Source: Aquiflexum gelatinilyticum (lineage in GTDB: Bacteria > Bacteroidota > Bacteroidia > Cytophagales > Cyclobacteriaceae). Taken from it: a DNA stretch of 64,000 nucleotides. How positions within the stretch are numbered: the stretch's first letter is position 1; each line of letters opens with the position of its first letter. Positions 43,279 through 53,460 of this stretch are shown piece after piece. Made by a program: the position numbers and the translations under genes. The notes under the pieces are model-generated. The model was not told where the DNA came from. It saw nothing but the letters and a program-made list of their open reading frames with translations, and made no database searches. The stretch is from positions 177,883-241,882 of the forward strand of contig NZ_JANSUY010000007.1 of the NCBI RefSeq assembly GCF_024741135.1, read 5' to 3'.

Positions 43279-44781
43279 CTATTTATCAAAAACCTTATAA
43301 TATACCTCGCTCCATTTCAATTCATTCTGAAGATTTCTGATGGTGGTTTGACCATCAATATTGACAGATTCTATCCCTGCTATGTTGGCAAAGTCATTTA
43401 AAATAGTTGTGGAAAGGTTTTGACTGAAGCAGGTATGGTGAGAACCTCCGGCCAAAATCCAAGCGCCGCATCCGGTTTTCATATCAGGAAGAGGCTTCCA
43501 CATAACCCTTGCAACTGGCAATTTTGGCAAATCATGAGGAGCATCAACTGCCTCAACTTCATTGACAATCATCCTGAATCTATTTCCCATATCCACAAGG
43601 GAAGCATTGAGACCTTTACCGGCTTTTACATTGAAAACAAGCCTGACAGGATCTTCTTTTCCTCCTATTCCCAATGGATGAACTTCGCAGGAAGGTTTGC
43701 CTGAAGCAAGACATTCATCCACCTCAAGCATATGTGAACCCAATACGAGGGTATTTTCTGGATCAAAATGGTAGGTATAATCCTCCATAAAGGCATTTCC
43801 ACCTTCCAATCCCGTACCCATTACTTTCATTGCCCTGACTAGAGCGGCTGTTTTCCAATCTCCCTCACCTGCATAGCCAAAACCTTTGTTCATCAGTCTT
43901 TGGACCGCAATTCCCGGAAGTTGGCGCATGCCATGCAGGTCTTCAAATGTGTTGGAAAAAGCTTTGAATCCGCCTTCTGTTAAAAATCGATCCAATCCGA
44001 TTTCTATCCTCGCCGCTTCAAACAAAGAGTCTCTATTTGCACCACCGGTTTTTAGATTTTCAACCAAGGTATAAGAACTCTCATATTCTTTGATCAGGTT
44101 GTTGATTTCTGAATCGGCCACGGCGTTGATTTTTTGAACCAAATCTCCTACAGGAAAGGTGTTGACAGCAAATCCTAATCGCATTTCAGCCTCGACTTTA
44201 TCACCTTCTGTGACGGCTACATTGCGCATGTTGTCTCCAAACCTTGCGATTTTCATGCCCTGCCAGTCATGCCAACCGCTAGCTGCCCGGCACCAACCGT
44301 CGATTTCCTGATGGACTTCTTTTTCCTGCCAAAAGCCCACCACCACTTTTCTATTGATCCGCATACGGCTAGTCAAAAATCCAAATTCCCGGTCTCCATG
44401 AGCACTTTGGTTGAGGTTCATAAAATCCATATCGATCGAATTCCATGGAATATCACGATTGAATTGGGTATGCAGATGGAGTAGGGGTTTATTCAGGATT
44501 TTGAGACCGTTGATCCACATTTTGGCAGGAGAAAAAGTGTGCATCCAAGTAATGATGCCAATACAATCTTTGACTTGGTTTGCTTCCTGACAGATTTGAA
44601 ATATCTCTTCAGTGGTTTTAACAATAGGTTTGAAAATGATTTTTACTGAAATCGCATCAGATTGGTTTAGTACTTTGGCTATGATTTCCGAATGTTCAGA
44701 GACCATGGCTAAAGTTTCCTCGCCATATAAATGTTGGCTGCCTGTGATAAACCAGACTTCATTTTGGGCTATTTTTTTCAT
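43279..44781 (-). CDS. araA: L-arabinose isomerase
   Basis: 500 residues, the normal AraA length. It opens [20 protein letters not shown], the family's signature start, and continues [40 protein letters not shown] and [40 protein letters not shown] and a C-terminal [10 protein letters not shown] hold the metal-binding Glu/His residues. It converts L-arabinose to L-ribulose. It is transcribed away from araR, with a candidate operator 146 nt upstream of its start. Confidence 0.96.
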   Translation of the reverse strand: MKKIAQNEVWFITGSQHLYGEETLAMVSEHSEIIAKVLNQSDAISVKIIFKPIVKTTEEIFQICQEANQVKDCIGIITWMHTFSPAKMWINGLKILNKPLLHLHTQFNRDIPWNSIDMDFMNLNQSAHGDREFGFLTSRMRINRKVVVGFWQEKEVHQEIDGWCRAASGWHDWQGMKIARFGDNMRNVAVTEGDKVEAEMRLGFAVNTFPVGDLVQKINAVADSEINNLIKEYESSYTLVENLKTGGANRDSLFEAARIEIGLDRFLTEGGFKAFSNTFEDLHGMRQLPGIAVQRLMNKGFGYAGEGDWKTAALVRAMKVMGTGLEGGNAFMEDYTYHFDPENTLVLGSHMLEVDECLASGKPSCEVHPLGIGGKEDPVRLVFNVKAGKGLNASLVDMGNRFRMIVNEVEAVDAPHDLPKLPVARVMWKPLPDMKTGCGAWILAGGSHHTCFSQNLSTTILNDFANIAGIESVNIDGQTTIRNLQNELKWSEVYYKVFDK

Positions 44782-44926
44782 TGGATTTTCGATTTTGAAA
44801 CAGGAGTATTTTTATTTGAAAGATGATCTGACTAAGGCAGTCTAATCCTGAACAGCTTTTTTGGGATTTTTTTGATACGCTCTAAACAGGGAATTCATAA
44901 GCAATTCCCAGCAAATGATAAATTAA

Positions 44927-44941
44927 GTGTTATAATTACAC
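44927..44941. promoter_or_regulatory. Candidate AraR operator upstream of araA
   Basis: GTGTTATAATTACAC is a 15-bp near-perfect palindrome (one mismatch) in the araA-araR gap. It shares the TGT-N7-ACA frame with the element at 45825-45837 before the arabinofuranosidase gene. It could be the binding site of the Nudix-type AraR encoded next door. Confidence 0.4.
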
Positions 44942-44983
44942 ATAAAATGACAATTTAAAAATAGAAAATCAAAATTAATCCTT

Positions 44984-45685
44984 TCATCCGTTGATTTCAG
45001 TAAGCGGAATAAAATTTTGGATGGACAATAGGGTGTCTTTATATTGCTTTTCGTCCAAAGAATAATAAAAAGCCCCTTTCTTTGAGTTTAGCTTGTCCTT
45101 GTCATTTTCTTTATTCAAAAGATTGGTAGAAAGTACTTTGCGGGTGAAATTTCTTTTGTCAAATTTTGTGTTATAGAGACCCTCATACATGTTTTGCAAT
45201 TGCGGAAGCGTAAATTTATCAGGAAGTAACTCAAAAAGGATCGGGTGAAAAGCTGCTTTATACCGCAATTTGTTCAATGCAATTTCTACCATTTCCTGAT
45301 GGTCAAAAATGAGTTGTGGAAGTTCTTTCATAGGAAACCACCTCGCATGAAAATCATCATTGATTTGTTGTTGGTATTTTTTGATATCGATCAGTGCAAC
45401 GTATGTCACTGCGATCACTCTTTCGATCGGATCCCGATTTGGCCTGCTAAATGACTTCAATTCTTCCAGATAAATATCCTGAAGTCCGGTCAATTGTTTC
45501 AATATCCTTTTGGCCGCCTCATCCAAAGATTCCTCTGGTTGCAAAAAGCCTCCCATCAATGACCACTTTTCCTTTTCCGGAGCAAAACCACGTTGGATCA
45601 AAAGCAATTTGTATTCCGATCCATCAAATCCAAATACAATACTGTCTACGGCGACAAGAATCCTGGTTTGGTTAGAATATTTCAT
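44984..45685 (-). CDS. araR: Nudix-fold transcriptional regulator, AraR-like (NrtR family)
   Basis: 233 residues. The N-terminal Nudix domain (ILVAVDSIVFGFDGSEYKLL, KEKWSLMGGFLQPEESLDEA) has a degenerate Nudix box: the catalytic REUxEE segment reads KRILKQLTG, so hydrolysis is lost. The C-terminal half is a winged helix (FELLPDKFTLPQLQNMYEGL, FDKRNFTRKVLS). This is the NrtR/AraR design; Bacteroides AraR of this type is known to respond to arabinose. Position between araA and abfA/araBD supports that role. Whether it represses or activates is not visible here. Confidence 0.87.
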   Translation of the reverse strand: MKYSNQTRILVAVDSIVFGFDGSEYKLLLIQRGFAPEKEKWSLMGGFLQPEESLDEAAKRILKQLTGLQDIYLEELKSFSRPNRDPIERVIAVTYVALIDIKKYQQQINDDFHARWFPMKELPQLIFDHQEMVEIALNKLRYKAAFHPILFELLPDKFTLPQLQNMYEGLYNTKFDKRNFTRKVLSTNLLNKENDKDKLNSKKGAFYYSLDEKQYKDTLLSIQNFIPLTEING

Positions 45686-45824
45686 TTTTTCTTGGAAATC
45701 TATCTGAAATTAAGCTTTCAAAAGATATGTAAAATATTAGATTAAACACAAAGGTGAGACTTTTTGGAATCCCGATGATCATCCCAATTGAAATGGTATG
45801 TATTAAATAGGAGAAAATTATTAG

Positions 45825-45837
45825 TGTAATATATACA
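45825..45837. promoter_or_regulatory. Candidate AraR operator upstream of the arabinofuranosidase gene
   Basis: TGTAATATATACA with partly symmetric AT-rich flanks (TATTAG on the left, TTTAATA on the right). It lies 126 nt before the GH51 start codon and matches the TGT-N7-ACA frame of the element before araA. Palindromes like this are not rare in AT-rich DNA. Confidence 0.35.
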
Positions 45838-45962
45838 TTTAATATTTGTTGCTTCAGGTTTATTTTCTAATATTAGATTATGTTTTGCCTAGGAAAAATA
45901 GGAGACAAGTTTATCCAATTAAGAAATAGATTTATATAAATACACCTCAAATACTTACAATA

Positions 45963-47513
45963 ATGAAAACAATTGTTTTTAAAGGAATTACCGCTTTGGC
46001 AGCATTCCTGATTTCTTTTATATCAACAGCTCAGACCAACAGGTTAATCGTCAATGCTGATCAGGGAAGTGTCATTATCAATAAGCATATTTATGGTCAT
46101 TTTGCAGAGCATTTAGGAAGAAATATCTATGGTGGAATCTGGGTTGGACCTGATTCCAAAATTCCCAATGAAGAAGGGTATCGATTGGATGTTATGAAAG
46201 CAATCCAAAAATTGGAGATCCCAAATCTGCGTTGGCCGGGAGGTTGCTTTGCTGACGAATACCATTGGACAGATGGAATCGGTAATCCAAAAGACCGCCC
46301 TACCATGATCAATACCCATTGGGGTGGGGTAGTTGAGGACAATTCATTCGGAACACATGAATTCATGAATTTTGCCAAAAAAATCGGTGCTGAACCATAT
46401 ATCACGGGTAATGTCGGAAGCGGTTCGGTCGATGAAATGTCCAAATGGATCGAATATATCAATTTTGACGGGGTCAGCCCAATGTCTAACCTCAGAAAGA
46501 GAAACGGTCAAGATGAACCTTGGAATATCAAATATTGGGGTGTTGGAAATGAAAACTGGGGCTGCGGCGGCAATATGACAGCGGAATATTATGCCAATGA
46601 ATACAGAAGATACGCAACCTATGCGAGGGATTATGGGGCAAATAAATTGTATAAAATCGCAGGTGGAGCAAACAGTAATGATTACAACTGGACAGAAGTT
46701 TTAATGAAAAACATTCCTCTCAATATGATGGATGGGCTTTCAGTACATTACTATACCATGACTGGATCTTGGACTGATAAAAAGTCAGCCACTGTTTTTG
46801 ACAGAGAAACATATTTGGAAACCTTGAGAAAAGCTGCAGGAATTGAGGAATTGATAGAGCGCCATGGCGCTATCATGGACCAATATGATCCTGAAAAAAG
46901 AATAGGAATGATCGTGGATGAGTGGGGAACTTGGTATCAGGTTGAGCCTGGAACTAATCCGGGATTCCTTTACCAACAAAATACCATGCGAGATGCACAC
47001 GTGGCGGCTATTTCCCTGAATATTTTCAACAAGCATGCTGACAGAGTACATATGGCTAATTTGGCCCAAACGGTCAACGTGCTGCAGGCCATCATACTTA
47101 CCAATGACACAGACATGATTCTTACTCCAACCTACCATGTTTTTGATCTGTATAAGCCACATAAAGATGCCACTTTGCTTTCCCACCATCTTGTGACGGA
47201 AGAAGTGTCTTATGGCAAAGAAAAATTGGAAGCTTTGAATGTTTCTACTTCCAAATCTCCCGACGGAACAGTTAACATCAGCATTGCAAATATTCATCCA
47301 GACAAGAAAATAGACCTTGATGTAGTGTTGAGAGGGATTTCAGCCAAGAGTGTAACAGCGGAATATGTGACGGCTCCGTCAATCGATTCTTACAATACTT
47401 TTGAAAAAAAGGAGGTAGTCAAAAAAGCAGCTTTCAAAGATTTCAAATTGGACAAGGACAACCTGAAAATTGCTGTTCCGGCCAATTCTGTTTTAATGGT
47501 AAGAGTAAAATAA
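45963..47513 (+). CDS. Alpha-L-arabinofuranosidase, GH51, exported
   Basis: 516 residues with a signal peptide ([19 protein letters not shown]). GH51 features are [40 protein letters not shown], the acid/base glutamate in [12 protein letters not shown] and the nucleophile glutamate in [19 protein letters not shown], with a C-terminal beta-sandwich ending [12 protein letters not shown]. It cleaves terminal arabinofuranose from arabinan or arabinoxylan fragments, probably in the periplasm, and feeds AraA/AraB/AraD. Start chosen at ATG 45963, since the signal begins there. It is 27 nt upstream of araB. Confidence 0.94.
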   Translation: MKTIVFKGITALAAFLISFISTAQTNRLIVNADQGSVIINKHIYGHFAEHLGRNIYGGIWVGPDSKIPNEEGYRLDVMKAIQKLEIPNLRWPGGCFADEYHWTDGIGNPKDRPTMINTHWGGVVEDNSFGTHEFMNFAKKIGAEPYITGNVGSGSVDEMSKWIEYINFDGVSPMSNLRKRNGQDEPWNIKYWGVGNENWGCGGNMTAEYYANEYRRYATYARDYGANKLYKIAGGANSNDYNWTEVLMKNIPLNMMDGLSVHYYTMTGSWTDKKSATVFDRETYLETLRKAAGIEELIERHGAIMDQYDPEKRIGMIVDEWGTWYQVEPGTNPGFLYQQNTMRDAHVAAISLNIFNKHADRVHMANLAQTVNVLQAIILTNDTDMILTPTYHVFDLYKPHKDATLLSHHLVTEEVSYGKEKLEALNVSTSKSPDGTVNISIANIHPDKKIDLDVVLRGISAKSVTAEYVTAPSIDSYNTFEKKEVVKKAAFKDFKLDKDNLKIAVPANSVLMVRVK

Positions 47514-47540
47514 TTGAATAAGTTTTAGTAAGTAATTAAT

Positions 47541-49205
47541 ATGGGGGATCAATATGTAATTGGCTTGGACTATGGGACTGATTCTGTCAGGGCAGTTTTG
47601 GTAAACGCAAAAAACGGAGAAAGTATAGCAAGCCACGTTGTTTTATACCCAAGATGGAAAGCCGGTAAGTACTGCAATCCAGTAGAAAACCAATTCAGGC
47701 AACATCCATTGGATCATTTGGAGGGATTAGAAGCGAGTGTCAAAGGTGTGATGGAAAAATCAAAAATCCCTGCTTCACAAGTCAAAGCCATCTGTGTGGA
47801 TACCACAGGTTCTTCCCCTTTGCCTGTAGATAATAAAGGCCAATCCCTGGCTATGAATCCTGCATTTGCAGAAAACCCAAATGCCATGATGGTACTTTGG
47901 AAAGACCATACGGCCAACAAGGAAGCGGATGAAATTAACCATATCGCCCGAACTTGGGGAGGGGAGGATTACACCAAATACGAAGGTGGAATTTACTCAT
48001 CAGAGTGGTTTTGGTCTAAAATATTACATGTCGTAAGAGAGGACCAAAAGGTGGCTGATGCGGGGTTTTCCTGGATGGAACATTGTGATTATATCACTGC
48101 ACAATTGATTGGAAATGAAGATCCTTTGACACTAAAGCGAAGCAGGTGTGCTGCAGGACATAAGGCCCTTTGGCATGAAATCTGGGGAGGTTTGCCTCCA
48201 AAAGAGTTTTTGGGATTATTTCATCCTTACTTAGCCTCATTAAGAGATCGTCTATATTCCGAAACCTTTACTTCAGATAATCAGGCAGGGAAACTTAGCA
48301 AAAATTGGGCAGAAAGGTTGGGATTGACAACAGACACAGTTGTGGCTGTAGGAACTTTTGATGCCCATGCAGGCGCTGTCGGCGGTGAGATATCAGAAAA
48401 TACCCTTATCAAAGTGATGGGAACCTCCACTTGTGACATCATGATTACTTCAAAAGAGAATCTTGGGGAAAACTTGATCCAAGGTATTTGTGGGCAAGTG
48501 GATGGGTCGGTTATCCCCGGCATGATCGGTTTGGAAGCGGGTCAATCAGGTTTTGGGGATGTTTTGGCTTGGTTTAGGGAGTTGATTACCAAACCAAGTA
48601 TCGATTTGATCCAAAAAAGTATTCATTTGGATGAAGGCCAAAAAGCAAAACTGATTGAAGAAGTTCAAGAAAATTTGATAGCCCAACTTTCTGAAGAAGC
48701 ACTCAAAATTCCTGTAAATGAATCTAAAATCGTTGCACTTGATTGGATCAATGGTAGAAGGACTCCTGACGCCAACCAAGCTTTGAAAGGAGCGATTATG
48801 GGTTTGAATATGGGTTCGGATGCAGCGAGGGTTTTCAAATCCTTGGTGGAAGCCATCAGCTTTGGTTCCAAGAAGATTGTGGACAGGTTTGAAGAAGAAG
48901 GGGTAAAAATCGAGACAGTAATTGGAATGGGCGGAGTGGCCAAGAAATCCAAACTAGTGATGCAGACATTGGCAGATGTGCTTAATATGCCCATAAAAGT
49001 GGCCGCATCAGACCAAGCACCGGCTTTAGGTGCAGCCATATATGCAGCAGTTGCAGCAGGAATCCATCCAGATACACAATCAGCAATCAAGGTAATGAGC
49101 AATGGATTTGATGAGGTTTATTATCCAATTCCAGCAAACGTGCAACAATACAAAATGCTGTACGCGGAATATGGGAAGTTTGGAAAATTTGTGGAAGGAA
49201 AATAA
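47541..49205 (+). CDS. araB: Ribulokinase
   Basis: 554 residues of the FGGY carbohydrate kinase family. The N-terminal phosphate motif is VIGLDYGTDSVRAVLVN, then ICVDTTGSSPLPVD, the sugar-binding region KYEGGIYSSEWFWSKILHVV and the C-terminal domain (VIGMGGVAKKSKLVMQTLAD, AALGAAIYAAVAAG-like segment). It phosphorylates L-ribulose at C5. Encoded between the arabinofuranosidase and araD on one strand, so abfA-araB-araD form an operon. Confidence 0.95.
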   Translation: MGDQYVIGLDYGTDSVRAVLVNAKNGESIASHVVLYPRWKAGKYCNPVENQFRQHPLDHLEGLEASVKGVMEKSKIPASQVKAICVDTTGSSPLPVDNKGQSLAMNPAFAENPNAMMVLWKDHTANKEADEINHIARTWGGEDYTKYEGGIYSSEWFWSKILHVVREDQKVADAGFSWMEHCDYITAQLIGNEDPLTLKRSRCAAGHKALWHEIWGGLPPKEFLGLFHPYLASLRDRLYSETFTSDNQAGKLSKNWAERLGLTTDTVVAVGTFDAHAGAVGGEISENTLIKVMGTSTCDIMITSKENLGENLIQGICGQVDGSVIPGMIGLEAGQSGFGDVLAWFRELITKPSIDLIQKSIHLDEGQKAKLIEEVQENLIAQLSEEALKIPVNESKIVALDWINGRRTPDANQALKGAIMGLNMGSDAARVFKSLVEAISFGSKKIVDRFEEEGVKIETVIGMGGVAKKSKLVMQTLADVLNMPIKVAASDQAPALGAAIYAAVAAGIHPDTQSAIKVMSNGFDEVYYPIPANVQQYKMLYAEYGKFGKFVEGK

Positions 49206-49277
49206 AGAATGAAGCTACAGTCTTCTTATTACTTCAATTCGAGTTTTTAATTAACAAAAAAATAGACAATTTAGAAC

Positions 49278-49982
49278 ATGTCAATATATCTCACTCTCAA
49301 ACAAGAATGCTACAATGCCAATATGCAATTGCCAAAATTGGATCTCGTAGTCTACACGTTTGGGAATGTCAGTGCTGTGGACAGGGAAAAAGGTGTTTTC
49401 GCCATTAAGCCTAGCGGAGTTCCTTATGAGGAACTGAAAGTTGAGGATATTGTGATTGTTGATTTTGACAATAACATCATTGAAGGAAATATGCGTCCTT
49501 CCTCGGATACCAAGACTCACGCCTTTCTTTACAAAAACTGGAAAAACATTGGTGGAATCTGCCACACCCATTCAACTTATGCTGTTTCATGGGCACAGGC
49601 GCAAAGGGATATCCCGATTTTTGGAACGACACATGCTGATCATTTGACAGTAGATATTCCTTGTGCACCACCTATGTCTGATGATTTGATCCAAGGTGAT
49701 TACGAACACAATACCGGTCAACAGATTTTGGACTGCTTTGTATCCAAAGGGTTAAACCCTGAAGAAGTCGAAATGGTGCTGATTGGAAATCACGGTCCAT
49801 TTGCTTGGGGAAAAAATGCCGCTAAAGCAGTTTACAATAGCAAAGTGATGGAAGAAATCGCCAGAATGGCTTATCTGACCTTACAGATCAATCCCAATGC
49901 CCCAAGGCTTAAAGATGCCTTGATAAAAAAACATTTTGAAAGGAAGCATGGAAAGGATGCTTACTATGGCCAAGGTTGTTAA
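49278..49982 (+). CDS. araD: L-ribulose-5-phosphate 4-epimerase
   Basis: 234 residues of the class II aldolase/epimerase family. VYTFGNVSAVDREKGVFAIK, the metal-binding histidines in GGICHTHSTYAVSWAQ and GTTHADHLTVDIPCAP, and LIGNHGPFAWGKNAAKAVYN are characteristic of AraD. It converts L-ribulose-5-phosphate to D-xylulose-5-phosphate for the pentose phosphate pathway. 72 nt separate it from araB. Confidence 0.95.
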   Translation: MSIYLTLKQECYNANMQLPKLDLVVYTFGNVSAVDREKGVFAIKPSGVPYEELKVEDIVIVDFDNNIIEGNMRPSSDTKTHAFLYKNWKNIGGICHTHSTYAVSWAQAQRDIPIFGTTHADHLTVDIPCAPPMSDDLIQGDYEHNTGQQILDCFVSKGLNPEEVEMVLIGNHGPFAWGKNAAKAVYNSKVMEEIARMAYLTLQINPNAPRLKDALIKKHFERKHGKDAYYGQGC

Positions 49983-50113
49983 GGCAGGCAATCCAAAATA
50001 AATAACTATTACCCTATTAGCCGGTGGCCAGACTACAAAAAACCTTTTGCCAAATTTTTTCAAATCCAATTACCTAATACCATGTTCAATTCTCCCTTTC
50101 ACAAATAAATTCT

Positions 50114-50121
50114 TATTTTTG
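50114..50121 (+). promoter_or_regulatory. -7 promoter element of ffh
   Basis: TATTTTTG, an exact TAnnTTTG match, 20 nt before the ffh ATG. No TTTG is found at -33, so it is partial support only. Confidence 0.35.
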
Positions 50122-50141
50122 CCTCAAATAGATAATGAAGC

Positions 50142-51479
50142 ATGTTCGATAATCTCAGTTCCAAATTAGATAGAGCTTTTAAAACCCTGAAGGGTACGGG
50201 TAAAATCACCGAAATCAATGTAGCCACAACGGTAAAGGAAATCCGTAGGGCCTTGATCGATGCCGATGTCAACTATAAAGTAGCCAAAGAAGTAACCGAT
50301 ACCATCAAAGAACAGGCATTGGGCCGGGATGTGTTAATAGCGGTTTCTCCGGGTCAGTTGTTGGTCAAAATTACCCAAGAGGAATTGACCAAATTGATGG
50401 GAGGATCCAAGGTGGACATCAACATCAAAGGTGATCCTGCTGTCATTTTGATTTCCGGTCTACAAGGTTCGGGAAAGACCACTTTTTCAGGAAAATTTGC
50501 TTCTATGCTTAAGAAGCAGGGTAGGCAGGTATTGTTGGTAGCTTGTGATATTTACAGACCTGCGGCAATCGATCAGCTCAAAGTATTGGGAGAGCAGATA
50601 GGGGTAGAAGTATATGCAGAGCCTGAAAATAAAAATGCGCTGGAAATTGCCAATCGAGCCATTGATTACGCCAAAAAGAATGGTAAGAAAATAGTCATTG
50701 TCGATACAGCAGGTCGATTGGCCGTGGACGAAGTGATGATGAAAGAAATAGAGGCTTTGAAAAAGGCGCTCAATCCTTCCGAAACATTGTTTGTGGTCGA
50801 TTCAATGACAGGTCAGGATGCGGTAAACACCGCTAAGACTTTTGACGAAAGACTGAATTTTGACGGGGTGGTATTGACCAAATTAGATGGTGATACCCGA
50901 GGTGGTGCCGCGATTTCGATCAGACACGTAGTCAACAAGCCTATCAAATTTATCTCCACAGGTGAGAAAATGGAGAACATTGATGTTTTCCATCCTGACC
51001 GTATGGCGCAAAGGATTTTGGGAATGGGAGATGTGATTTCATTGGTCGAAAGAGCACAACAATCTTTCGATGAAGATGAAGCCAAAAGAATCAATGCCAA
51101 GATCAGAAAAAATCAATTCAACTTTGATGATTTTCTTTCCCAACTCGAGCAGATCAAAAAGATGGGAAATATCAAGGATTTGATGGGTATGATTCCCGGA
51201 ATGGGAAAAGCAATGAAAGGAATGGATATTGATGATGATTCATTCAAACCCATTGAAGCCATAATCCGGAGCATGACACCTAAAGAAAGGGAGGATCCGG
51301 ATATCATTGATGGGAATAGAAGAAAAAGAATTGCGAATGGCAGTGGAAGAACCATCACGGAAGTCAATAACCTGATGAAGCAGTTTGCTGATATGAGGAA
51401 AATGATGAAGCAGATGAATAAAATGGGGGGAGCACAAAAAGCCCTTGGGGGACTGATGCCAAAAATGGGCAGGAGATAA
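50142..51479 (+). CDS. ffh: Signal recognition particle GTPase
   Basis: 445 residues. N domain, then GTPase motifs G1 (LQGSGKTTFSGKFASML), G3 (IVDTAGRLAVDEVMMKEI), G4 (LTKLDGDTRGGAAISIRHVV) and the closing loop (KFISTGEKMENIDVFHPDRM). The methionine-rich M domain ends the chain (RKMMKQMNKMGGAQKALGGL), where it binds signal peptides and SRP RNA. It targets inner-membrane proteins cotranslationally. Single gene, closed by a strong terminator. Confidence 0.97.
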   Translation: MFDNLSSKLDRAFKTLKGTGKITEINVATTVKEIRRALIDADVNYKVAKEVTDTIKEQALGRDVLIAVSPGQLLVKITQEELTKLMGGSKVDINIKGDPAVILISGLQGSGKTTFSGKFASMLKKQGRQVLLVACDIYRPAAIDQLKVLGEQIGVEVYAEPENKNALEIANRAIDYAKKNGKKIVIVDTAGRLAVDEVMMKEIEALKKALNPSETLFVVDSMTGQDAVNTAKTFDERLNFDGVVLTKLDGDTRGGAAISIRHVVNKPIKFISTGEKMENIDVFHPDRMAQRILGMGDVISLVERAQQSFDEDEAKRINAKIRKNQFNFDDFLSQLEQIKKMGNIKDLMGMIPGMGKAMKGMDIDDDSFKPIEAIIRSMTPKEREDPDIIDGNRRKRIANGSGRTITEVNNLMKQFADMRKMMKQMNKMGGAQKALGGLMPKMGRR

Positions 51480-51500
51480 AAAATTTAGAATACAAATCAG

Positions 51501-51538
51501 ACAAAAAATCCCCTTTTGGAAAAAAGGGGATTTTTTGT
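51501..51538. terminator. Bidirectional terminator between ffh and dprA
   Basis: A long near-perfect inverted repeat (AAAAAATCCCCTTTT / AAAAGGGGATTTTTT) with a GGAA loop; the As and Ts at its ends act as the T-run in both directions. It ends both convergent genes. Confidence 0.8.
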
Positions 51539-51555
51539 CTTTAAATCAGGAGGTT

Positions 51556-52683
51556 TTATTGAGTCAATTTATACTTTTTTCCAGGTAATGATTTTATAAT
51601 TCCCTCAAATTCAAGGTTTAATAGTGCAGATGCTAAACTTGAAATAGAGATATTCAGTAAAATGGCCAACTGATCGATTTCCAGTTCTTTCTTTTCAAGA
51701 AGAATTGTCAAAACAGCTTCTTCTTCCTCATTATACTTTGTCAGATCTAGTATTTTATTTTTGGTATTAGTGGTTGTCAAGTTATCCTTTGACCAAGAAA
51801 GCGCCTCTTCAAGATCCCTGGGGCCTGTATAGATAGTGGCCTTCATAGTACGGATCAGATTGTTGCAACCTTCACTAAAAGTGGAAAGAAGGTTTCCCGG
51901 CACAGCAAAAACTTCCTTATTGTAACTGAAAGCAATCTCTGCAGTAATCAATGCCCCGCCTTTTTGGGCAGCTTCCACCACAATTACAGCATCTGATAAG
52001 CCTGAGATGATTCTATTTCTTTTTGGAAAATTGCTTGGATGCATGACAGTGCCTGGAGGGTATTCACTGATAAGGCCACTACCGGATTCGATCATTTGTT
52101 CGGCAGTGTTTTTATGCAAAGCAGGATAAATCTGATCTACTGATGATCCCAATATGCCAAATGTCAGTAAATTATTGGCCAATGCCGCTTTATGTGCTTC
52201 GATATCAATTCCATATGCCAAACCACTGATGACGGTAGCGTGATAAGGGCTCATATCCTCAATGATTTTTTTGGTAATATTTTTACCATATTCAGTCGCA
52301 TTTCTTGTGCCCACTATTGCCAAAGTCCTGTTAGGGTTGAGGTTTATATTTCCTTTGGTATACAAGACCATAGGGCAGTCATCCATGACTTTGAGCCTTG
52401 CTGGAAAGTTTTGGTCTGAAAAGGTTAATATCCGGATTCCTTTCTTTTGACAATTGGAGATGATTTCCGAAGCTTCCCTGATGTATTGATCCTTATCCTT
52501 TCTGATTTCAGAAAGTTTTTTGTTAACTCGTGGGATTTTTGAAATTTTTCCGGGAGGAAGGTCAAAAAAATCCTTGGCTGAGCCTGTGTAGGCTAAGATG
52601 TTTCTGTATAAAGAAGGACCGATTTTAGGGATCAGATTAAGCGCTAACTCAAAAATTAACTCTTCATTATTTGGATTCGACAT
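51556..52683 (-). CDS. dprA: DNA-processing protein DprA
   Basis: 375 residues. The Rossmann-like DprA domain contains RTLAIVGTRNATEYGKNITK, VISGLAYGIDIEAHKAAL, GLISEYPPGTVMHPSNFPKR and IVVEAAQKGGALITAEIAFS. An N-terminal SAM-like region and a C-terminal winged helix (LLEKKELEIDQLAILLNISI) complete it. DprA loads RecA on incoming single strands in natural transformation. Its start overlaps the end of the MerR gene by 17 nt, suggesting coupled translation. Confidence 0.95.
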   Translation of the reverse strand: MSNPNNEELIFELALNLIPKIGPSLYRNILAYTGSAKDFFDLPPGKISKIPRVNKKLSEIRKDKDQYIREASEIISNCQKKGIRILTFSDQNFPARLKVMDDCPMVLYTKGNINLNPNRTLAIVGTRNATEYGKNITKKIIEDMSPYHATVISGLAYGIDIEAHKAALANNLLTFGILGSSVDQIYPALHKNTAEQMIESGSGLISEYPPGTVMHPSNFPKRNRIISGLSDAVIVVEAAQKGGALITAEIAFSYNKEVFAVPGNLLSTFSEGCNNLIRTMKATIYTGPRDLEEALSWSKDNLTTTNTKNKILDLTKYNEEEEAVLTILLEKKELEIDQLAILLNISISSLASALLNLEFEGIIKSLPGKKYKLTQ

Positions 52684-53017
52684 GCATAGTATCCCGTATT
52701 TCTACTAAAAAACGTTTGATTTGATGGAGTCTGTCCACCATTGCCGCTTTGTCAAAAACTTTTTGATGATCACCTCTTATTACTTCTTGTGCACCCTGAA
52801 GTGTGTATCCTTTAATTTTTACCAATTGGTAGATATAGCGGATTTTCTCTATATCCTCTTTGGTAAACCTACGGTTGCCTTTTTTATCCTTTTTGGGTTT
52901 GATGATGTCAAATTCTCCTTCCCAATAGCGAATTAGGGAAGGGGCAACCTTAAACATGCTAGCTACTTCTCCAATGGAGTAGTATTTTTTTTCGATTTCT
53001 TTTTCTTTGTATGGCAC
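52667..53017 (-). CDS. MerR-family transcriptional regulator
   Basis: 116 residues starting at GTG 53017. The HTH_17/MerR N-terminus (KYYSIGEVASMFKVAPSLIR, YWEGEFDIIKPKKDKKGNRR) is clear, and residues 55-110 form the dimerisation coiled coil (IRYIYQLVKIKGYTLQGAQE, KAAMVDRLHQIKRFLVEIRD). No metal-binding cysteines, so it is unlikely to be a metal sensor. The 17-nt overlap with dprA is frequent for paired genes in this phylum; regulation of dprA is plausible but unproven. Confidence 0.9.
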   Translation of the reverse strand: MPYKEKEIEKKYYSIGEVASMFKVAPSLIRYWEGEFDIIKPKKDKKGNRRFTKEDIEKIRYIYQLVKIKGYTLQGAQEVIRGDHQKVFDKAAMVDRLHQIKRFLVEIRDTMHVESK

Positions 53018-53064
53018 GGGTTTAAAGCATTACTTTAACCAAAAATATGAAAAATAATTAATTT

Positions 53065-53397
53065 TCAACTCTCAAATATTTTTTTCATCAATTGCCATTT
53101 ACCCTCACCATTACTTCCTGGGAGTCTTTGTTGGTAATTTGACATTAATTTCTCCCATTCCTGCACAATTTGATTATTTGCATCAAGTTCTGCTTTTCGT
53201 TCAAAGGAAAAACCCGGTTCTACCTCAATTATCATGAATATTCTATTTTCCCAACGATATAATTCCATTAAAATTATACCTGCATCAGTGAAACTTTGGA
53301 GGATTTCAGGCTTTACAGATTTGTGATAAACCTCATATTCTTCAATGAGTTGTGGGTCATTGATTAAATCAAGTGTTAAACAATATTTTTGATTCAT
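53065..53397 (-). CDS. rhaM: L-rhamnose mutarotase family protein
   Basis: 110 residues of the DUF718/RhaM family. YCLTLDLINDPQLIEEYEVY holds the first strand and acidic residues, and NYQQRLPGSNGEGKWQLMKK is the conserved C-terminal motif (LP...KWxxMxxIF). RhaM interconverts anomers of L-rhamnose. Neither rhaA nor rhaB is nearby; fucose or another 6-deoxy sugar is possible. It stands alone between the flotillin and MerR genes. Confidence 0.85.
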   Translation of the reverse strand: MNQKYCLTLDLINDPQLIEEYEVYHKSVKPEILQSFTDAGIILMELYRWENRIFMIIEVEPGFSFERKAELDANNQIVQEWEKLMSNYQQRLPGSNGEGKWQLMKKIFES

Positions 53398-53460
53398 ATT
53401 GGTTTTTGAGATAAATGGCTTTCAGAATAGACTTTTTAATTATTCAGAAAGCCATTTCAA

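Noticed and set aside
45451..45707. Open frames opposite the araR gene
   Set aside because: Antisense shadows of the coding sequence with no start signals or recognisable domains.
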